Assembly (NCBI RefSeq): GCF_017874375.1
Contig: NZ_JAGGLK010000002.1
Location: 1-64,000 of the forward strand
Reading direction: 5' to 3'
From: Methanohalophilus levihalophilus
Lineage (GTDB): Archaea; Halobacteriota; Methanosarcinia; Methanosarcinales; Methanosarcinaceae
Length of the DNA: 64,000 nucleotides
Below the pieces are notes generated by a model. It did no database searches and was not told the origin of the DNA. It was given only the letters and a program-made list of their open reading frames with translations. The position numbers and the translations under genes were made by a program. Below are positions 17,742 through 27,426 of the stretch, piece by piece; the stretch's first letter is position 1, and each line of letters starts with the position of its first letter.

Positions 17742-18056
17742 TTGGAAGAAGAAAACTGGACCCTAGCAGCCCAAGAAAGTGAATTGAAAGATGACCGTAA
17801 AGCCATTTCCCTGAATGGACAGAATATTCTTCTCATCAGGAAAGATGATGAGATTTTTGCAGTAGAAAACAGATGCATTCATATGAACTGCAAGTTCACA
17901 AGAGGTGAACTTAATGGCTATAACCTGAAATGTCCCTGCCATGACTGGGAATTTGACATCCGAAGTGGAGAAATGACAGTGGCATCCGAGCTTAAATTAG
18001 CAGTATATCCTGCAAAGATTGACAGCGGAACAATTTACATTGAAATGGGGGATTAA
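17742..18056 (+). CDS. Rieske [2Fe-2S] ferredoxin-like protein
   Basis: 104 residues, entirely a Rieske domain. The cluster ligands are C45-I-H47 and C64-P-C66-H67 (CxH and CxxH), within RCIHMNC and CPCHDWEFD. There is no membrane helix, so it is a soluble electron carrier of the small-ferredoxin type. It starts with TTG, with GGGGGAT about 8 bases upstream. TTATTTATAG near 17698 may be its TATA box, making it the first gene of an operon. Its TAA overlaps the glutaredoxin start (TAATG), indicating coupling. Redox partners are unknown; the next two genes are thiol-redox proteins. Confidence 0.86.
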   Translation: MEEENWTLAAQESELKDDRKAISLNGQNILLIRKDDEIFAVENRCIHMNCKFTRGELNGYNLKCPCHDWEFDIRSGEMTVASELKLAVYPAKIDSGTIYIEMGD

Positions 18057-18310
18057 TGATGACCGAAGACGTTATTTTGTATACACTCAGCACATGTCCA
18101 TGGTGTCGGAAGAGTAAGGCATACCTCAATGAACGCAACATTCCTTTTGATAACATCGAATACGATCTTGCGGATGAGGAAACAAAGGAAATGATCCGCA
18201 ATGTAATCGAGGAATCGGGCGAAAAACTTGCATTTCCTTTCCTGAAAAAGGGAGATCAGTGTATCTGCGGATACAATCCGAAAAAATATGCCGAAATTCT
18301 GGGGCGCTGA
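18056..18310 (+). CDS. Glutaredoxin-family protein
   Basis: 84 residues with the dithiol site CPWC (residues 14-17) in a beta-alpha-beta start (VILYTLSTCPWC). The cis-proline region FPFLKKGDQ and the GYNPKKYAEIL tail match NrdH/glutaredoxin-like proteins. Methanogens lack glutathione, so it probably exchanges disulfides with the ferredoxin-thioredoxin-reductase-like protein encoded immediately downstream or with coenzyme M-type thiols. Two ATGs occur in tandem (18056 and 18059). It overlaps the Rieske stop by one base. Confidence 0.86.
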   Translation: MMTEDVILYTLSTCPWCRKSKAYLNERNIPFDNIEYDLADEETKEMIRNVIEESGEKLAFPFLKKGDQCICGYNPKKYAEILGR

Positions 18311-18312
18311 GT

Positions 18313-18645
18313 ATGGACACAGAAAAGCGAAAAGCCCAATATCGCGAGATGTTCGGCCGGGTGGCCGATGCTCTTGGGTACAAATTCAGCCCGGATGAGG
18401 AAATCGTGGATTTCATACTTGAGCAGGAAGTCACTTTGGAGAAAAAACACGGAAATCCTTTTTGCCCCTGTCAGGGACTTAAAGGCAATCGTGAAGAAGA
18501 CATGAAAATCGTATGCCCTTGCATTCCGTTCAACCGGGAACATTTTGATGCCATGAAACGATGCTGGTGTGGCCTTTTTGTTCATAAGGACGTTGAAGAT
18601 CCCGATGAACTCGAGCAATTGGCATACAGTGAATTTAACAGCTAA
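18313..18645 (+). CDS. Ferredoxin-thioredoxin reductase catalytic-subunit-like protein
   Basis: 110 residues from the ATG at 18313, two bases after the glutaredoxin stop. The six-cysteine pattern C51-P-C53, C68-P-C70, C84-W-C86 (CPCQ, CPCIPF, CWCGLF) is that of FTR beta subunits. There four cysteines hold a 4Fe-4S cluster and two form the redox-active disulfide. The role is to pass single electrons from ferredoxin to a disulfide on a thioredoxin or glutaredoxin. The gene order Rieske-Grx-FTR suggests a complete ferredoxin-to-thiol relay. An earlier in-frame start at 18259 would overlap grx and is rejected. Confidence 0.86.
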   Translation: MDTEKRKAQYREMFGRVADALGYKFSPDEEIVDFILEQEVTLEKKHGNPFCPCQGLKGNREEDMKIVCPCIPFNREHFDAMKRCWCGLFVHKDVEDPDELEQLAYSEFNS

Positions 18646-18647
18646 GG

Positions 18648-19613
18648 TTAAGGCAGAAACAGATCTTCATATTTCATTATTGTTGATACGGGATCGGTGT
18701 TCACAGGAATACCGGCCTCTCCTACCGCAGCTATTGAATTGACGCCAACCGCGACTACAACCCCCGACATGTCCGTATCAACCGGAGCACCATAAACATT
18801 TCCATTTTCCCCGCCGATTTCAAACATTCCTCCAACTTCGGATTTTGCAAGGGATTCTAATACACCCTGCGCCCGCTCAGCAGCGGATACCGGAATAGTT
18901 CGCATGTTTGCAAGAATCCTCCCGGACCCTTTCTCAAGCACATCAAGCACTGACGTTGGTTGTCTGATAAGGAAAATCTTAATCGGATCGATGGATGTAC
19001 CTGAATAGGATATCAAATCCGAAAATCTGTCAGGTTTCCAGTCATTCATTTCCAGAATGCCACCAAATGCGGGTTTTACCGGAATCCTGTTCCTTAGCAA
19101 AACACCATCAAAGGTGATACTACAAACCGTAGCTATCCCGACCTTCCCGGCCGGAACATGGATTAAAGGGGAGTCTTCATCAAAAAGAGCTATTTTTGGG
19201 CTGATTGAAACCTTCGATGCTTTCTCGATTATATCAATTGCATCATCAAAATCATTTTTGTCGACATAGGAAATGTTGACAATTACATTGCCTTTCCCTG
19301 TTTCTGGATTGTAATCAACCTTGTAAATAAGATCTTCAATATGCGTAATGACGAAATCAAGCCTGTCCCCGATAAGGGCTTCTTCCAACTCCTCGGCACC
19401 CCGGGAAGTAATTGTTCTCCCGTTGTAACCGTGCTTGTGAGTAAAACCTCGCTCATCAAGTATCCTTAAATGATACCTGACAGCCCTCTCTCCCAGATTG
19501 TAGCCCCTGTTGTGAAGCTCATCTGCAATGGCACGAGCCCCTATCGGCCTGTCACTTTCACTGATAATGCGCATGATTTCAATCAATTTGCGCTCAATCT
19601 GGGGGTCTGTCAT
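18648..19613 (-). CDS. nrpR: Nitrogen repressor NrpR, single-domain (NrpRI) type
   Basis: 321 residues. An N-terminal winged helix (about 1-70, including ERAVRYHLRILDERGF) is followed by one NrpR/DUF128 effector domain (about 80-320, with VPAGKVGIATVCSITFDG and GGMFEIGGENGNVYG). NrpR represses nitrogen fixation and assimilation genes in methanogens and is released by 2-oxoglutarate. In Methanosarcina the DNA-binding subunit (NrpRI) has this HTH-plus-one-domain form, and a separate NrpRII lacks the HTH. It converges on the FTR-like gene, leaving only 2 bases between stops. Confidence 0.88.
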   Translation of the reverse strand: MTDPQIERKLIEIMRIISESDRPIGARAIADELHNRGYNLGERAVRYHLRILDERGFTHKHGYNGRTITSRGAEELEEALIGDRLDFVITHIEDLIYKVDYNPETGKGNVIVNISYVDKNDFDDAIDIIEKASKVSISPKIALFDEDSPLIHVPAGKVGIATVCSITFDGVLLRNRIPVKPAFGGILEMNDWKPDRFSDLISYSGTSIDPIKIFLIRQPTSVLDVLEKGSGRILANMRTIPVSAAERAQGVLESLAKSEVGGMFEIGGENGNVYGAPVDTDMSGVVVAVGVNSIAAVGEAGIPVNTDPVSTIMKYEDLFLP

Positions 19614-19686
19614 AGGTGGATCACCGGCAAAGTCCTTCCGTGTACCAACCTATTGCCGGTTAAATGCTTAAAAAGGTATCGGAAGA

Positions 19687-21417
19687 TCAAATATTCCCCG
19701 TACGCAGGATGTAAAGCACTAAAGCCAGACCAAGGAAGCCGGCGGTTAAAAATCCAACCGCACCAATCAGCGGTACACCCCAGAGAAACGGTTCCATGCC
19801 AGTCTGGATAATCAACGAGGAACCAACAATTATTGCGGAAATGATAAGGCTGAATGCCACGCGGTTGCTGGAAGCATTGATTTCCGCAACAATCCTGTCC
19901 AGCCCATGGTGCTCAAAACGCAGGTTCAGATAACCCCTTTCTGCAACTGAAAGAACATGAGACAACTGCAAAGGCGCTTTCTTCAGGAGTCTCTTTGTAT
20001 ACCAGAGATCATTGTAAACCCCTTTTGCCATATTGAGAGGTTTTGTTCTTTCAAACATTACCCTGCGAGCATAAGGTTCCGCAATTTTCGCAATGTTCAA
20101 ATCCGGTGAAAGCTGCATCGCAAAACCGTTTATTGTCATCATGCCTTTGAAAAGGAGAGCAATATTTGACGGAATACGGATATGGTATTTCCGCAGGGTC
20201 TTGACCATTTCCCCGAGCATCTCCGCGGTGTTAATCTGCTTAAGGGAGCGACCGTAGTATTTGTTCAGCAAATGTTCGTAATCATTCTTCAAAGCCTCAG
20301 TACGGGCCTCTTCATCAATCATCCCGAGATCCTTGAGCACCTCGATGTAGCGCTGCAAATCACCCTGGGTAATGGCAATCAGGGCATCAAGCAGCAATCC
20401 CTGCATCTCTGTAGATATGTGCCCGGACATTCCCATATCAAGTAGCGCAATCCTCCCGTCAGGAAGAACAAAAACATTCCCAGAATGCATATCGGCATGG
20501 AAAAACCCATCCTCAAAAACCTGTCTCATGAACGCTTCCGTGCCATACGTTGCGACCTGGTTTACATCGACACCCATCTCTTCAAGTTTTTCAAAATCAT
20601 CACACTTGACACCGTCAATGAATTCCAGCGTGAGGACCCGTTCACTACTGAAATCCCAGTAAACACGGGGAATGACAACATTCTTGTTGTCTTTCATGTT
20701 CTCCCTAAAACGCTCGGTATTGCGGGCTTCCTGAGTAAAATCCAGTTCAGAATGAATGGAGCGGGATATTTCATCGATTACCCCAACGGGATCATAAAGC
20801 CTGATTTCCTCAAGATGCTGCTCTGCAAACCCAGCCAGACTGTACATTATATCCAGATCAGCATCAACTATTTTCTTTATTGCAGGTCTCTGTATCTTTA
20901 CCGCAACGTCCTCCCCACTGTGCAATTTTGCACGATGAACCTGTCCGATGGAAGCTGCTGCAATTGGATCCCGGTCAAATTCTGCAAATAATTCCGAAAT
21001 TGGAGAGCCCAATTCACTCCGGATCATCGCTTCAACGTCTTTAAAGGGAAACGGAGAAACACGATTCTGTAATTTTGTTAACTCCTTTGCATATTCCTCA
21101 GGAACAAGATCCTGACGCATGCTCAAAAGCTGTCCGAATTTTACATAAGTAGGTCCAAGTTCTTCAAGGGCTTTTCTCGCCCGCTCTGGACTACTACCCC
21201 TTTGACTGTTTTCACCGAACCCCGGTTTTCCAAAACGTGATTTGAAGCGGCTCCTGGATCGGAGTCCCATCTGGTCTACAAAATAGCCGAACCCGTGCTT
21301 TACGAGTACATCTACGATCATTCCATAGCGCTTGACCATGGAGTATCGTCGCAACATGCCTCCAACCATAATACCCGGGGGAAAGCGATGAAGATGGATT
21401 ACCATCTTCAAAAACAA
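19687..21417 (-). CDS. ABC1/UbiB (AarF) family atypical kinase
   Basis: Up to 576 residues. The atypical kinase signatures are [12 protein letters not shown] (KxGQ-type N-terminal motif), [11 protein letters not shown] (alanine-rich nucleotide loop), [18 protein letters not shown] (catalytic loop) and LLDMGMSG (metal-binding D). Two hydrophobic segments at the C-terminus anchor it in the membrane. UbiB/COQ8 proteins are ATPases assisting isoprenoid quinone or lipid biosynthesis; in this organism methanophenazine or ether lipids are possible clients. The start is uncertain: TTG at 21417, or in-frame ATGs at 21405, 21369 or 21357. Family alignments begin near [12 protein letters not shown]. It lies 20 bases after the phasin-like gene. 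Confidence 0.82.
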   Translation of the reverse strand: MFLKMVIHLHRFPPGIMVGGMLRRYSMVKRYGMIVDVLVKHGFGYFVDQMGLRSRSRFKSRFGKPGFGENSQRGSSPERARKALEELGPTYVKFGQLLSMRQDLVPEEYAKELTKLQNRVSPFPFKDVEAMIRSELGSPISELFAEFDRDPIAAASIGQVHRAKLHSGEDVAVKIQRPAIKKIVDADLDIMYSLAGFAEQHLEEIRLYDPVGVIDEISRSIHSELDFTQEARNTERFRENMKDNKNVVIPRVYWDFSSERVLTLEFIDGVKCDDFEKLEEMGVDVNQVATYGTEAFMRQVFEDGFFHADMHSGNVFVLPDGRIALLDMGMSGHISTEMQGLLLDALIAITQGDLQRYIEVLKDLGMIDEEARTEALKNDYEHLLNKYYGRSLKQINTAEMLGEMVKTLRKYHIRIPSNIALLFKGMMTINGFAMQLSPDLNIAKIAEPYARRVMFERTKPLNMAKGVYNDLWYTKRLLKKAPLQLSHVLSVAERGYLNLRFEHHGLDRIVAEINASSNRVAFSLIISAIIVGSSLIIQTGMEPFLWGVPLIGAVGFLTAGFLGLALVLYILRTGNI

Positions 21418-21437
21418 AACTTTCCGATTTTAGGAAA

Positions 21438-21761
21438 TTATTCGTCTTTCTTTAATGCTTCTGCAAGCATCTCTTCGAGTTTGGCGATCTTGTCTTCAAG
21501 GGCCTTGATTTCTTCCTTAGAAGCAATTTCGGTCTTTCCGAAAGTCTCCTTTACTTTGGAAGAGATCTTTTCTTCGAGATCTTCCTGCTGCTCATTCTTT
21601 CTATCGATGAGCTCTTGTACGTACTTCTTCCCCTCTTCCCGGTTTATTTCCCCGCTTTCAATCAATTCCTTGACATATTCGTCAATCTTCTCTTCAGTCA
21701 TTGCATAAATACCGATACCAAAAAGTCCTAATTTCTTCATGTAATCCACAGGGTCTCCCAT
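21438..21761 (-). CDS. Phasin-like coiled-coil protein
   Basis: 107 residues. After a short apolar N-terminus (LGLFGIGIYAM), the rest is highly charged and helical, ending in a heptad-rich coiled coil (ALEDKIAKLEEMLAEAL). This matches the small PhaF/PhaI-like phasin family proteins often found next to UbiB kinase genes in archaea and bacteria. There is no sign of polyhydroxyalkanoate genes here, so a membrane- or lipid-associated adaptor for the UbiB protein is more likely (inference). GGAGGTT precedes the ATG. Confidence 0.68.
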   Translation of the reverse strand: MGDPVDYMKKLGLFGIGIYAMTEEKIDEYVKELIESGEINREEGKKYVQELIDRKNEQQEDLEEKISSKVKETFGKTEIASKEEIKALEDKIAKLEEMLAEALKKDE

Positions 21762-21823
21762 GGTTTAACCTCCATATGCAATTATGACTTTCAAACTATA
21801 TAAGCAAACACGAATAGAAGCAT

Positions 21824-23545
21824 TTACTCAGAAAGGATTTCTTCCAGACCCTCATCAAGATACGTGGCGTTGGAAGATTTGATGAATGTATCACAGACTT
21901 CTCTGGCATCTCCATCCGCTTCAATGTGATTATTGCGGACAAGGATAGCCCTGTGGGCTACTTCCCTTACAAAATCCATGTGATGGCTGACAAGGACAAT
22001 GGTTGTGCCTAACTTCTTGTTAATGTTTTTCAGGGAATTGGTAACATCCCTGAGAGTTACCGGATCAAGGTCGCCAAAGGGTTCGTCCATCATCAGGATT
22101 TCAGGAGAAGTGGCAAGAGATACTGCAATGTAGGCGCGAACATGTTCCCCGCCGCTTATTTCATCCGGTCTCTTGTCTAGGATTTCAAGCGGTAAATCAA
22201 GGGCTTCAAAAACAGGTTCTGCGTATTCATGCATGTTCATATCCACAGGATAGGGGAACAGTTTTCCATAGATATCCACACCCAGTCCCATTTTGGAAAG
22301 TGAATCCTGCTTCTCATCCTCACCCATGTCAGGGAGGCGGTAAATTGTGTCCAGCATCTCATCCGAGATTCCAAGATCAATAGCCTTCTGCCGGGCTTCC
22401 TCTATGGCACCCCTGCGTTTGAGTGCTAACCTGAAGCCGATTTGCTGCCCAATGGTGGAATGAGGAGACAAAGTAAATTCCTGATGCATTATGCTTATTT
22501 TGCGAAGTATATCCATTCTTTTCTGGCTGTACACGGTAAGATCGACCCAATCGTCTTCATGGGAATAGAGTACCTGTCCTTCTTTAGGAGGAATCAAACC
22601 TTCAAGAATTCGTAAAATAGTGGTTTTTCCACCTCCTGAAGGACCTATTAAGGAAACAATTTCACCTTCGTTAATGGAAAATGAAATATTTTCCAGATTG
22701 AGTACTTCCCCAACTCTCAGAAGATAATAGCGTTTTGATATATCCTTTGCAGTGATGCAAGGTTTAGTATCATCCGGTGTTGAAAGATCAACTTTGGGAG
22801 GCAAACCTGTAAGGAAATGCCTGACAACTGCATCAGGATCTCCTTCTTCTGCAACCTTGCCTTCATCAATATAAATGAGCCTGTCAGCAAGATACCGGTG
22901 AACTTCCGGCAAATGTGAAACTACAATAATCGGGATGGAAAGATGATCTTTCAATTGTTTGATAACATCCATGATTTCCTGCTTTGTATCGGGACCTGTC
23001 ATGGTTACAGGTTCATCAAGAAGCAGGAGCCTTGGTCGGGCTGCAAGTTGTCTTGCAAGAATAAGGCGTTGTTTTTCCCCACCGCTTAGTGCCTGTGAGA
23101 AATGGAGGGCTTTCTCCTCAAGACCCACAAGTCTCAGAAATACGAGGGCTTCTTCATACATTTCATCATAGTAAGGTGAATCAGGTTCAGGTAAGCCGTC
23201 GTACCCGCGCCTGTGGTAATTTAATTTCCTCAAGATATTTTCAATTGCAGGACCTGCCCAGAGACTGAAATTGCGCTGGAAATGGATAGCAGAATTGTGT
23301 TGCAGGAATTTTGCACCCTCAATACCTGAAGCAGGGTTTACTTCCTGCCCGTCAAGTTCGATTGAACCGTTGTCAAAAGACTCAACACCACGTAGAATAC
23401 GAAGAAGAGTAGATTTACCACACCCACTTTTGCCGGTGATACCGAGGATTTCCCCATCATTAACAGTAAAATTGATGCCATCCAGAACCTTCTTTTTACC
23501 GGATGATGTGTCGTAAGATTTGGAAATATCCTGGATTTTTAACAT
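21824..23545 (-). CDS. atwA: Methyl-coenzyme M reductase activation component A2 (double ABC ATPase)
   Basis: 573 residues with two ABC ATPase domains in one chain and no membrane segments. Walker A motifs are GKSGCGKST and GPSGGGKTT; signature motifs are LSGGEKQR and ISGGEHVR; Walker B motifs are LLLLDEP and ILMMDEP. The arrangement and sequence match AtwA, the ATP-using protein needed for reductive activation of the nickel cofactor F430 in methyl-coenzyme M reductase. It works in the cytoplasm with the iron-sulfur activation complex. It is followed by the GGGP synthase gene upstream on the same strand, with a 31-base gap. Confidence 0.86.
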   Translation of the reverse strand: MLKIQDISKSYDTSSGKKKVLDGINFTVNDGEILGITGKSGCGKSTLLRILRGVESFDNGSIELDGQEVNPASGIEGAKFLQHNSAIHFQRNFSLWAGPAIENILRKLNYHRRGYDGLPEPDSPYYDEMYEEALVFLRLVGLEEKALHFSQALSGGEKQRLILARQLAARPRLLLLDEPVTMTGPDTKQEIMDVIKQLKDHLSIPIIVVSHLPEVHRYLADRLIYIDEGKVAEEGDPDAVVRHFLTGLPPKVDLSTPDDTKPCITAKDISKRYYLLRVGEVLNLENISFSINEGEIVSLIGPSGGGKTTILRILEGLIPPKEGQVLYSHEDDWVDLTVYSQKRMDILRKISIMHQEFTLSPHSTIGQQIGFRLALKRRGAIEEARQKAIDLGISDEMLDTIYRLPDMGEDEKQDSLSKMGLGVDIYGKLFPYPVDMNMHEYAEPVFEALDLPLEILDKRPDEISGGEHVRAYIAVSLATSPEILMMDEPFGDLDPVTLRDVTNSLKNINKKLGTTIVLVSHHMDFVREVAHRAILVRNNHIEADGDAREVCDTFIKSSNATYLDEGLEEILSE

Positions 23546-23576
23546 TTACGCACCTCTTTGGTGGTTGAGGATACGC

Positions 23577-24380
23577 TCACTTTTTGATGCCGGAAACAAA
23601 TTCTTCAATTTTGCCCTTTACATCAGAAGCGTCTTCCACTGCCGTACCTGTAACAATTATATCGGCACCTGCAGCGGCACAAATCGAAGCGGCTTCACCA
23701 TCACGAATACCGCCACCGACAATCAGCTTTGTGTCACCAATTGTCTTCTTAACAGCTCCAATCATCTCCGGTGGAATTGGTGAGTCCGCACCTGAACCAG
23801 CTTCAAGGTACACAAAATGCATACCAAGGTATTTGCCGGCCAAAGCATAGGCAACTGCGAGTTCGGGTTTCTTGCGCGGGATTAATCGTGCATCTCCCAC
23901 CCATCCCACAGTTCCTCCAGGCTCCACAATTAGGTATGCCATGGAAATGGGTTCAATCCCATACTGGTAAACCAAGGGTGCACCCATTGCCTGATTGGTA
24001 GTAATATAATTGACGTCTCTCGAATTGAGAAGACTCATAAAAAAGACAGCGTCTGCATGAGCGCTGACTCCCCCGGCATTTCCGGGGAAAAGAATGACCG
24101 GTACATCGGTCTTTTCTTTAATAGCCAAAACCGTCTGGTCGAGCACATTGCCGGCAGCTCCTGTAGAACCGCCAACCATGATTGCATCAGTGCCACCGGC
24201 TACTGCCGCCGCAGCTATTTCCCCGGCCTTTTCAGGCGACTGGGATGCAGGATCAATTAGTGTCATGTGGGCACAGCCGTCCCTTTCAATGACACTATTG
24301 AGATGTTGCTCAACCTGAGACAGGTCAATCAGCCTCTCTTCACCTCTTTGTTTTTCACACGGAGGTTCTTGTAGCCGCAT
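23577..24380 (-). CDS. Geranylgeranylglyceryl phosphate synthase
   Basis: Makes the first ether bond of archaeal lipids, joining geranylgeranyl-PP to glycerol-1-phosphate. The TIM-barrel signatures are LTLIDP-like (MTLIDPASQ), [31 protein letters not shown] and [11 protein letters not shown] with TGTAVE. The coordinates give the widest frame (267 residues). Its ATG at 24380 lies 52 bases inside the L40e gene. The conserved protein begins around QVEQHLN, and GAGGTGA inside L40e sits 7-10 bases before a CTG (24332) and an ATT (24329), so a non-canonical start there is likely. The gene is coupled to L40e either way. Confidence 0.88.
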   Translation of the reverse strand: MRLQEPPCEKQRGEERLIDLSQVEQHLNSVIERDGCAHMTLIDPASQSPEKAGEIAAAAVAGGTDAIMVGGSTGAAGNVLDQTVLAIKEKTDVPVILFPGNAGGVSAHADAVFFMSLLNSRDVNYITTNQAMGAPLVYQYGIEPISMAYLIVEPGGTVGWVGDARLIPRKKPELAVAYALAGKYLGMHFVYLEAGSGADSPIPPEMIGAVKKTIGDTKLIVGGGIRDGEAASICAAAGADIIVTGTAVEDASDVKGKIEEFVSGIKK

Positions 24381-24478
24381 TTCCTGCAGCGTGTTGCCCT
24401 TACAGCGTTACGGGCATTGCAATTCATACAGATTTTCTTGTTGAGTATACGTTCCTCTGCTTCTGGGAATCTTGCCAT
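24329..24478 (-). CDS. rpl40e: 50S ribosomal protein L40e
   Basis: 49 residues starting [20 protein letters not shown] and ending KNKEVKRG. The C-x2-C...C-x2-C zinc ribbon (CMNC and CRKC) and the basic composition are those of archaeal/eukaryotic L40e. The length is exactly typical of archaeal L40e, which lacks the ubiquitin fusion seen in eukaryotes. The stop TGA lies at 24329-24331 and overlaps the start region of the GGGP synthase gene. A GGTGAAAAA ribosome site precedes the ATG. Confidence 0.93.
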   Translation of the reverse strand: MARFPEAEERILNKKICMNCNARNAVRATRCRKCGYKNLRVKNKEVKRG

Positions 24479-24568
24479 TTTTTCACCTTAGCATGGTAAA
24501 TATAATATATAGATTAATATCGGGCTGGCTACATGTCCTTCAAAACATATAATTGTTTTGGAAAGGAA

Positions 24569-25999
24569 TCACCTGTGCTTCTCATCGATTTCACGTATCA
24601 GTAGCTCTCTTGCACTTTGTGCATCTGCTCTTCCACGAGTCTTCTTCATTACCTGTCCCACAAGGAAATTGAGTGACTTTTCTTTCCCCGCAAGGAAGTC
24701 CTGCAAAGCTTCCGGGTTTTCGTCAAGGCTTTCGGAAATTGCCTGTGAAACAATGTCACCTTCAACCTTTACCAGACCTTTCTTCTCCACGATTTCCTCA
24801 GGGTTGCCACCGTCATCAAGAATAGTCCTGATGACATCGACACCGCTCTTTTCAGTAATCTTATCGGAAGTCACAAGATTGATGATTTTCACCAGATCTT
24901 CAACCTTAAATGAATTAATACCAAGATCACGGTAATTCAGTTCACCTTTAAGGATGTCAGCAACCCATGCAGCTGCTACTACCGGATCCACTTCTTTCGC
25001 GACTGATTCATAGAAATCAGCTACACGGATATCGGATGTAAGTGCTTTTGCGTGGGTGTCTGCGACGTTGTAATCGGAAATGAAGCGCGCCCTTCTGGCA
25101 TCAGGAAGTTCCGGCAGAACAGCACGGATTCCATCAACCCAATCAGTTACCCGCATTGGTACAAGATCAGGTTCAGGGAAATACCTGTAGTCGTGTTCCT
25201 CTTCCTTTGTCCTCATGGAAATGGTGACACCTCTTGCTTCATCGAAGTGGCGGGTTTCCATAACAACAGTTCCTCCTCTGCGAACAAGGTTTTTCTGCCT
25301 CATTATTTCGTACAGAAGTGCCCTTTCCGCTCCTTTGTGGGAGGAAATGTTCTTGACTTCAGCTCGGTCTCCGCCTCCAATTGATACATTGGCGTCAACT
25401 CTCATGGAACCTTCAAGGTCACCATTAAAGACATCGAGATACTCAAGGATATTACGTAGCTTATCAAGGAAACGTCTTGCTTCCTTGGGACTTCTCATGT
25501 CAGGCTCTGTGACAATTTCAACCAGAGCCATACCTGATCGGTTGTAATCGATAAGTGTTCCCTTTGATTTCTCAATGGAACCCATGTGCATAAGCTTTCC
25601 TGGATCTTCTTCCATGTGGGCACGTGTTATACCTACTTCGTGCTCCCCATCTTCACCGTCAATCACAATTGTTCCGTTTCCAACAATCGGGAAATCGTAT
25701 TGGGTGGTCTGGAAGCCTTTTGGAAGATCAGGATAGTAGTAATTCTTACGATGGAATTGGGTCTGCTCCACAATCTCACAGTTCATAGCAAGACCTATTT
25801 TTATCGCGTATTCAACCGCCTTTTTGTTGAGTACTGGCAATGACCCGGGAAGTCCCATACATACAGGACAAACATGGGTATTGGGTTCATCGTTGTGATA
25901 ATCAGTGGAACATCCACAGAATAACTTGGTGTTGAGTTTGTTTAGCTGGACGTGAATTTCAAGCCCAATCATCACACCATCAGGATTCTCGTAAACCAT
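24569..25999 (-). CDS. gatB: Asp-tRNA(Asn)/Glu-tRNA(Gln) amidotransferase subunit B
   Basis: 476 residues. GatB binds the mischarged tRNA and activates its carboxylate by phosphorylation. GLEIHVQLNKLNTKLFC opens the cradle domain with the metal/ATP site, and CPVCMGLPG and RKNYYYPDLPKGFQ are family signatures. The helical and YqeY tail domains occupy about residues 295-476. It ends the gatCAB cluster, with its ATG overlapping the gatA stop by one base (TAATG). In methanogens GatCAB chiefly makes Asn-tRNA(Asn), since Gln-tRNA uses GatDE. Confidence 0.95.
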   Translation of the reverse strand: MVYENPDGVMIGLEIHVQLNKLNTKLFCGCSTDYHNDEPNTHVCPVCMGLPGSLPVLNKKAVEYAIKIGLAMNCEIVEQTQFHRKNYYYPDLPKGFQTTQYDFPIVGNGTIVIDGEDGEHEVGITRAHMEEDPGKLMHMGSIEKSKGTLIDYNRSGMALVEIVTEPDMRSPKEARRFLDKLRNILEYLDVFNGDLEGSMRVDANVSIGGGDRAEVKNISSHKGAERALLYEIMRQKNLVRRGGTVVMETRHFDEARGVTISMRTKEEEHDYRYFPEPDLVPMRVTDWVDGIRAVLPELPDARRARFISDYNVADTHAKALTSDIRVADFYESVAKEVDPVVAAAWVADILKGELNYRDLGINSFKVEDLVKIINLVTSDKITEKSGVDVIRTILDDGGNPEEIVEKKGLVKVEGDIVSQAISESLDENPEALQDFLAGKEKSLNFLVGQVMKKTRGRADAQSARELLIREIDEKHR

Positions 26000-27417
26000 T
26001 ATGCCACCTCCCCTGCGGTGTTCAAATGATGATCAGTATTCTTCTCAAAGGTGTATGCAGCCTTGAGAATACTTGCCTCGTCAAAGTGCTTTCCAATTAT
26101 CTGCAAACCAACTGGCAAACCGTCTGCAAGTCCGCATGGAACTGATATTGATGGCACTCCCGAGAGGTTCATAGGTACAGTGTTTACGTCAGAAAGATAC
26201 AATGAAAGCGGATCTTTCACCTTTTCACCAAGTTTGAATGCGGGAGCCGGCATCGTTGGTGCCATCATTACATCAACATCGGAGAAAGCCCTGTCAAAGT
26301 CTTCTTTCACAAGAGTACGTACCTTGAGAGCTTTCAGGTAATACTTGTCATGGTAGCCTGCAGAAAGAGCATAGGTTCCAAGCAGGATACGCCTCTGGAC
26401 TTCCGATCCGAAGCATTCATGCCGGGTTTTTGACGCCATCATGTGCCAGTTTTCTCCCTCTGACCTTGGGCCATACCTTGTTCCGTCAAACCTTGCAAGG
26501 TTAGAAGAAGCTTCACTCATGGCAATAATGTAGTAAGCAGCTAATGCGTATTTTGTATTTGGAAGGGATATTTCAGTATAAGTTGCACCAAGTTCCTCGA
26601 ACTTTGCAATTGCATCCCACACTTTTTTCTCAATGTTCTCGTCGACACCTTCACCGAAATATTCCTTTGGAATACCGATTTTCATGCCTGAAACGTCATC
26701 TTCCAGACTACCTCTGTAATTGATTTCCCTGTTCACGCAGGTACTGTCCCTGTTATCATAAGTACCGATAACGTCCATCAAAGTTGCGATGTCTTCAACA
26801 CTGTTTGCAAGGGGACCGATCTGCTCGAGGGAATTTGCATAGGAAACAAGCCCGTAACGTGATACTCCACCATATGTTGGTTTTAATCCCACAACACCAC
26901 AAAATGCTGCAGGACAACGTACTGAACCACCTGTATCAGATCCAAGTGATATCGGGGCCTCACCTGCTGCAACAACAGCAGCGCTACCACCTGAAGAACC
27001 TCCCGGAACACGTTCTGTATCCCATGGATTCAGGGTTGGTCCGTAGTGACTTGTCTCAGTTGAAGTGCCCATTGCGAATTCATCCATGTTGACCTTGCCG
27101 AGTATGATTGCGCCTTCGGCTTTGAGCCTCTCGACTACATGGGCATCGTAGGGTGGGATGTAACCCTGCAGGATTTTTGAACCGCAGGTTGTGGCCATCC
27201 CTATTGTAGAAATATTGTCTTTGATAGCAATCGGAACTCCGGCAAGTGCTCCTTTACCTTCGCCACCGATGGATTTTGCCTCTTCAATCGCATTTTCTGC
27301 GACGTAAGTGAAGCCGTTAATATTGCTCCTCTGTATTTTTTCAAGATAGGAAGAAACAACCTCTTCTGCGGATGAGCTTGCAATTCTCTCTTTGACCTGT
27401 GTAATAGTTTCCAGCAT
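25999..27417 (-). CDS. gatA: Asp-tRNA(Asn)/Glu-tRNA(Gln) amidotransferase subunit A
   Basis: 472 residues of the amidase-signature family; it releases ammonia from glutamine or asparagine for GatB. The Ser-cisSer-Lys site is visible: the lysine in AIKDNIS, the GGSSGGSAA loop and [29 protein letters not shown] and [14 protein letters not shown] are conserved. It overlaps gatB by one base and lies 9 bases after gatC, an operon in the order C-A-B. Length is typical. Confidence 0.95.
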   Translation of the reverse strand: MLETITQVKERIASSSAEEVVSSYLEKIQRSNINGFTYVAENAIEEAKSIGGEGKGALAGVPIAIKDNISTIGMATTCGSKILQGYIPPYDAHVVERLKAEGAIILGKVNMDEFAMGTSTETSHYGPTLNPWDTERVPGGSSGGSAAVVAAGEAPISLGSDTGGSVRCPAAFCGVVGLKPTYGGVSRYGLVSYANSLEQIGPLANSVEDIATLMDVIGTYDNRDSTCVNREINYRGSLEDDVSGMKIGIPKEYFGEGVDENIEKKVWDAIAKFEELGATYTEISLPNTKYALAAYYIIAMSEASSNLARFDGTRYGPRSEGENWHMMASKTRHECFGSEVQRRILLGTYALSAGYHDKYYLKALKVRTLVKEDFDRAFSDVDVMMAPTMPAPAFKLGEKVKDPLSLYLSDVNTVPMNLSGVPSISVPCGLADGLPVGLQIIGKHFDEASILKAAYTFEKNTDHHLNTAGEVA

Positions 27418-27426
27418 ATTGCAACC

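Noticed and set aside
18259-18312. An earlier start for the FTR-like gene inside glutaredoxin
   Set aside because: It would overlap grx by over 50 bases; the ATG at 18313 gives the normal family length.
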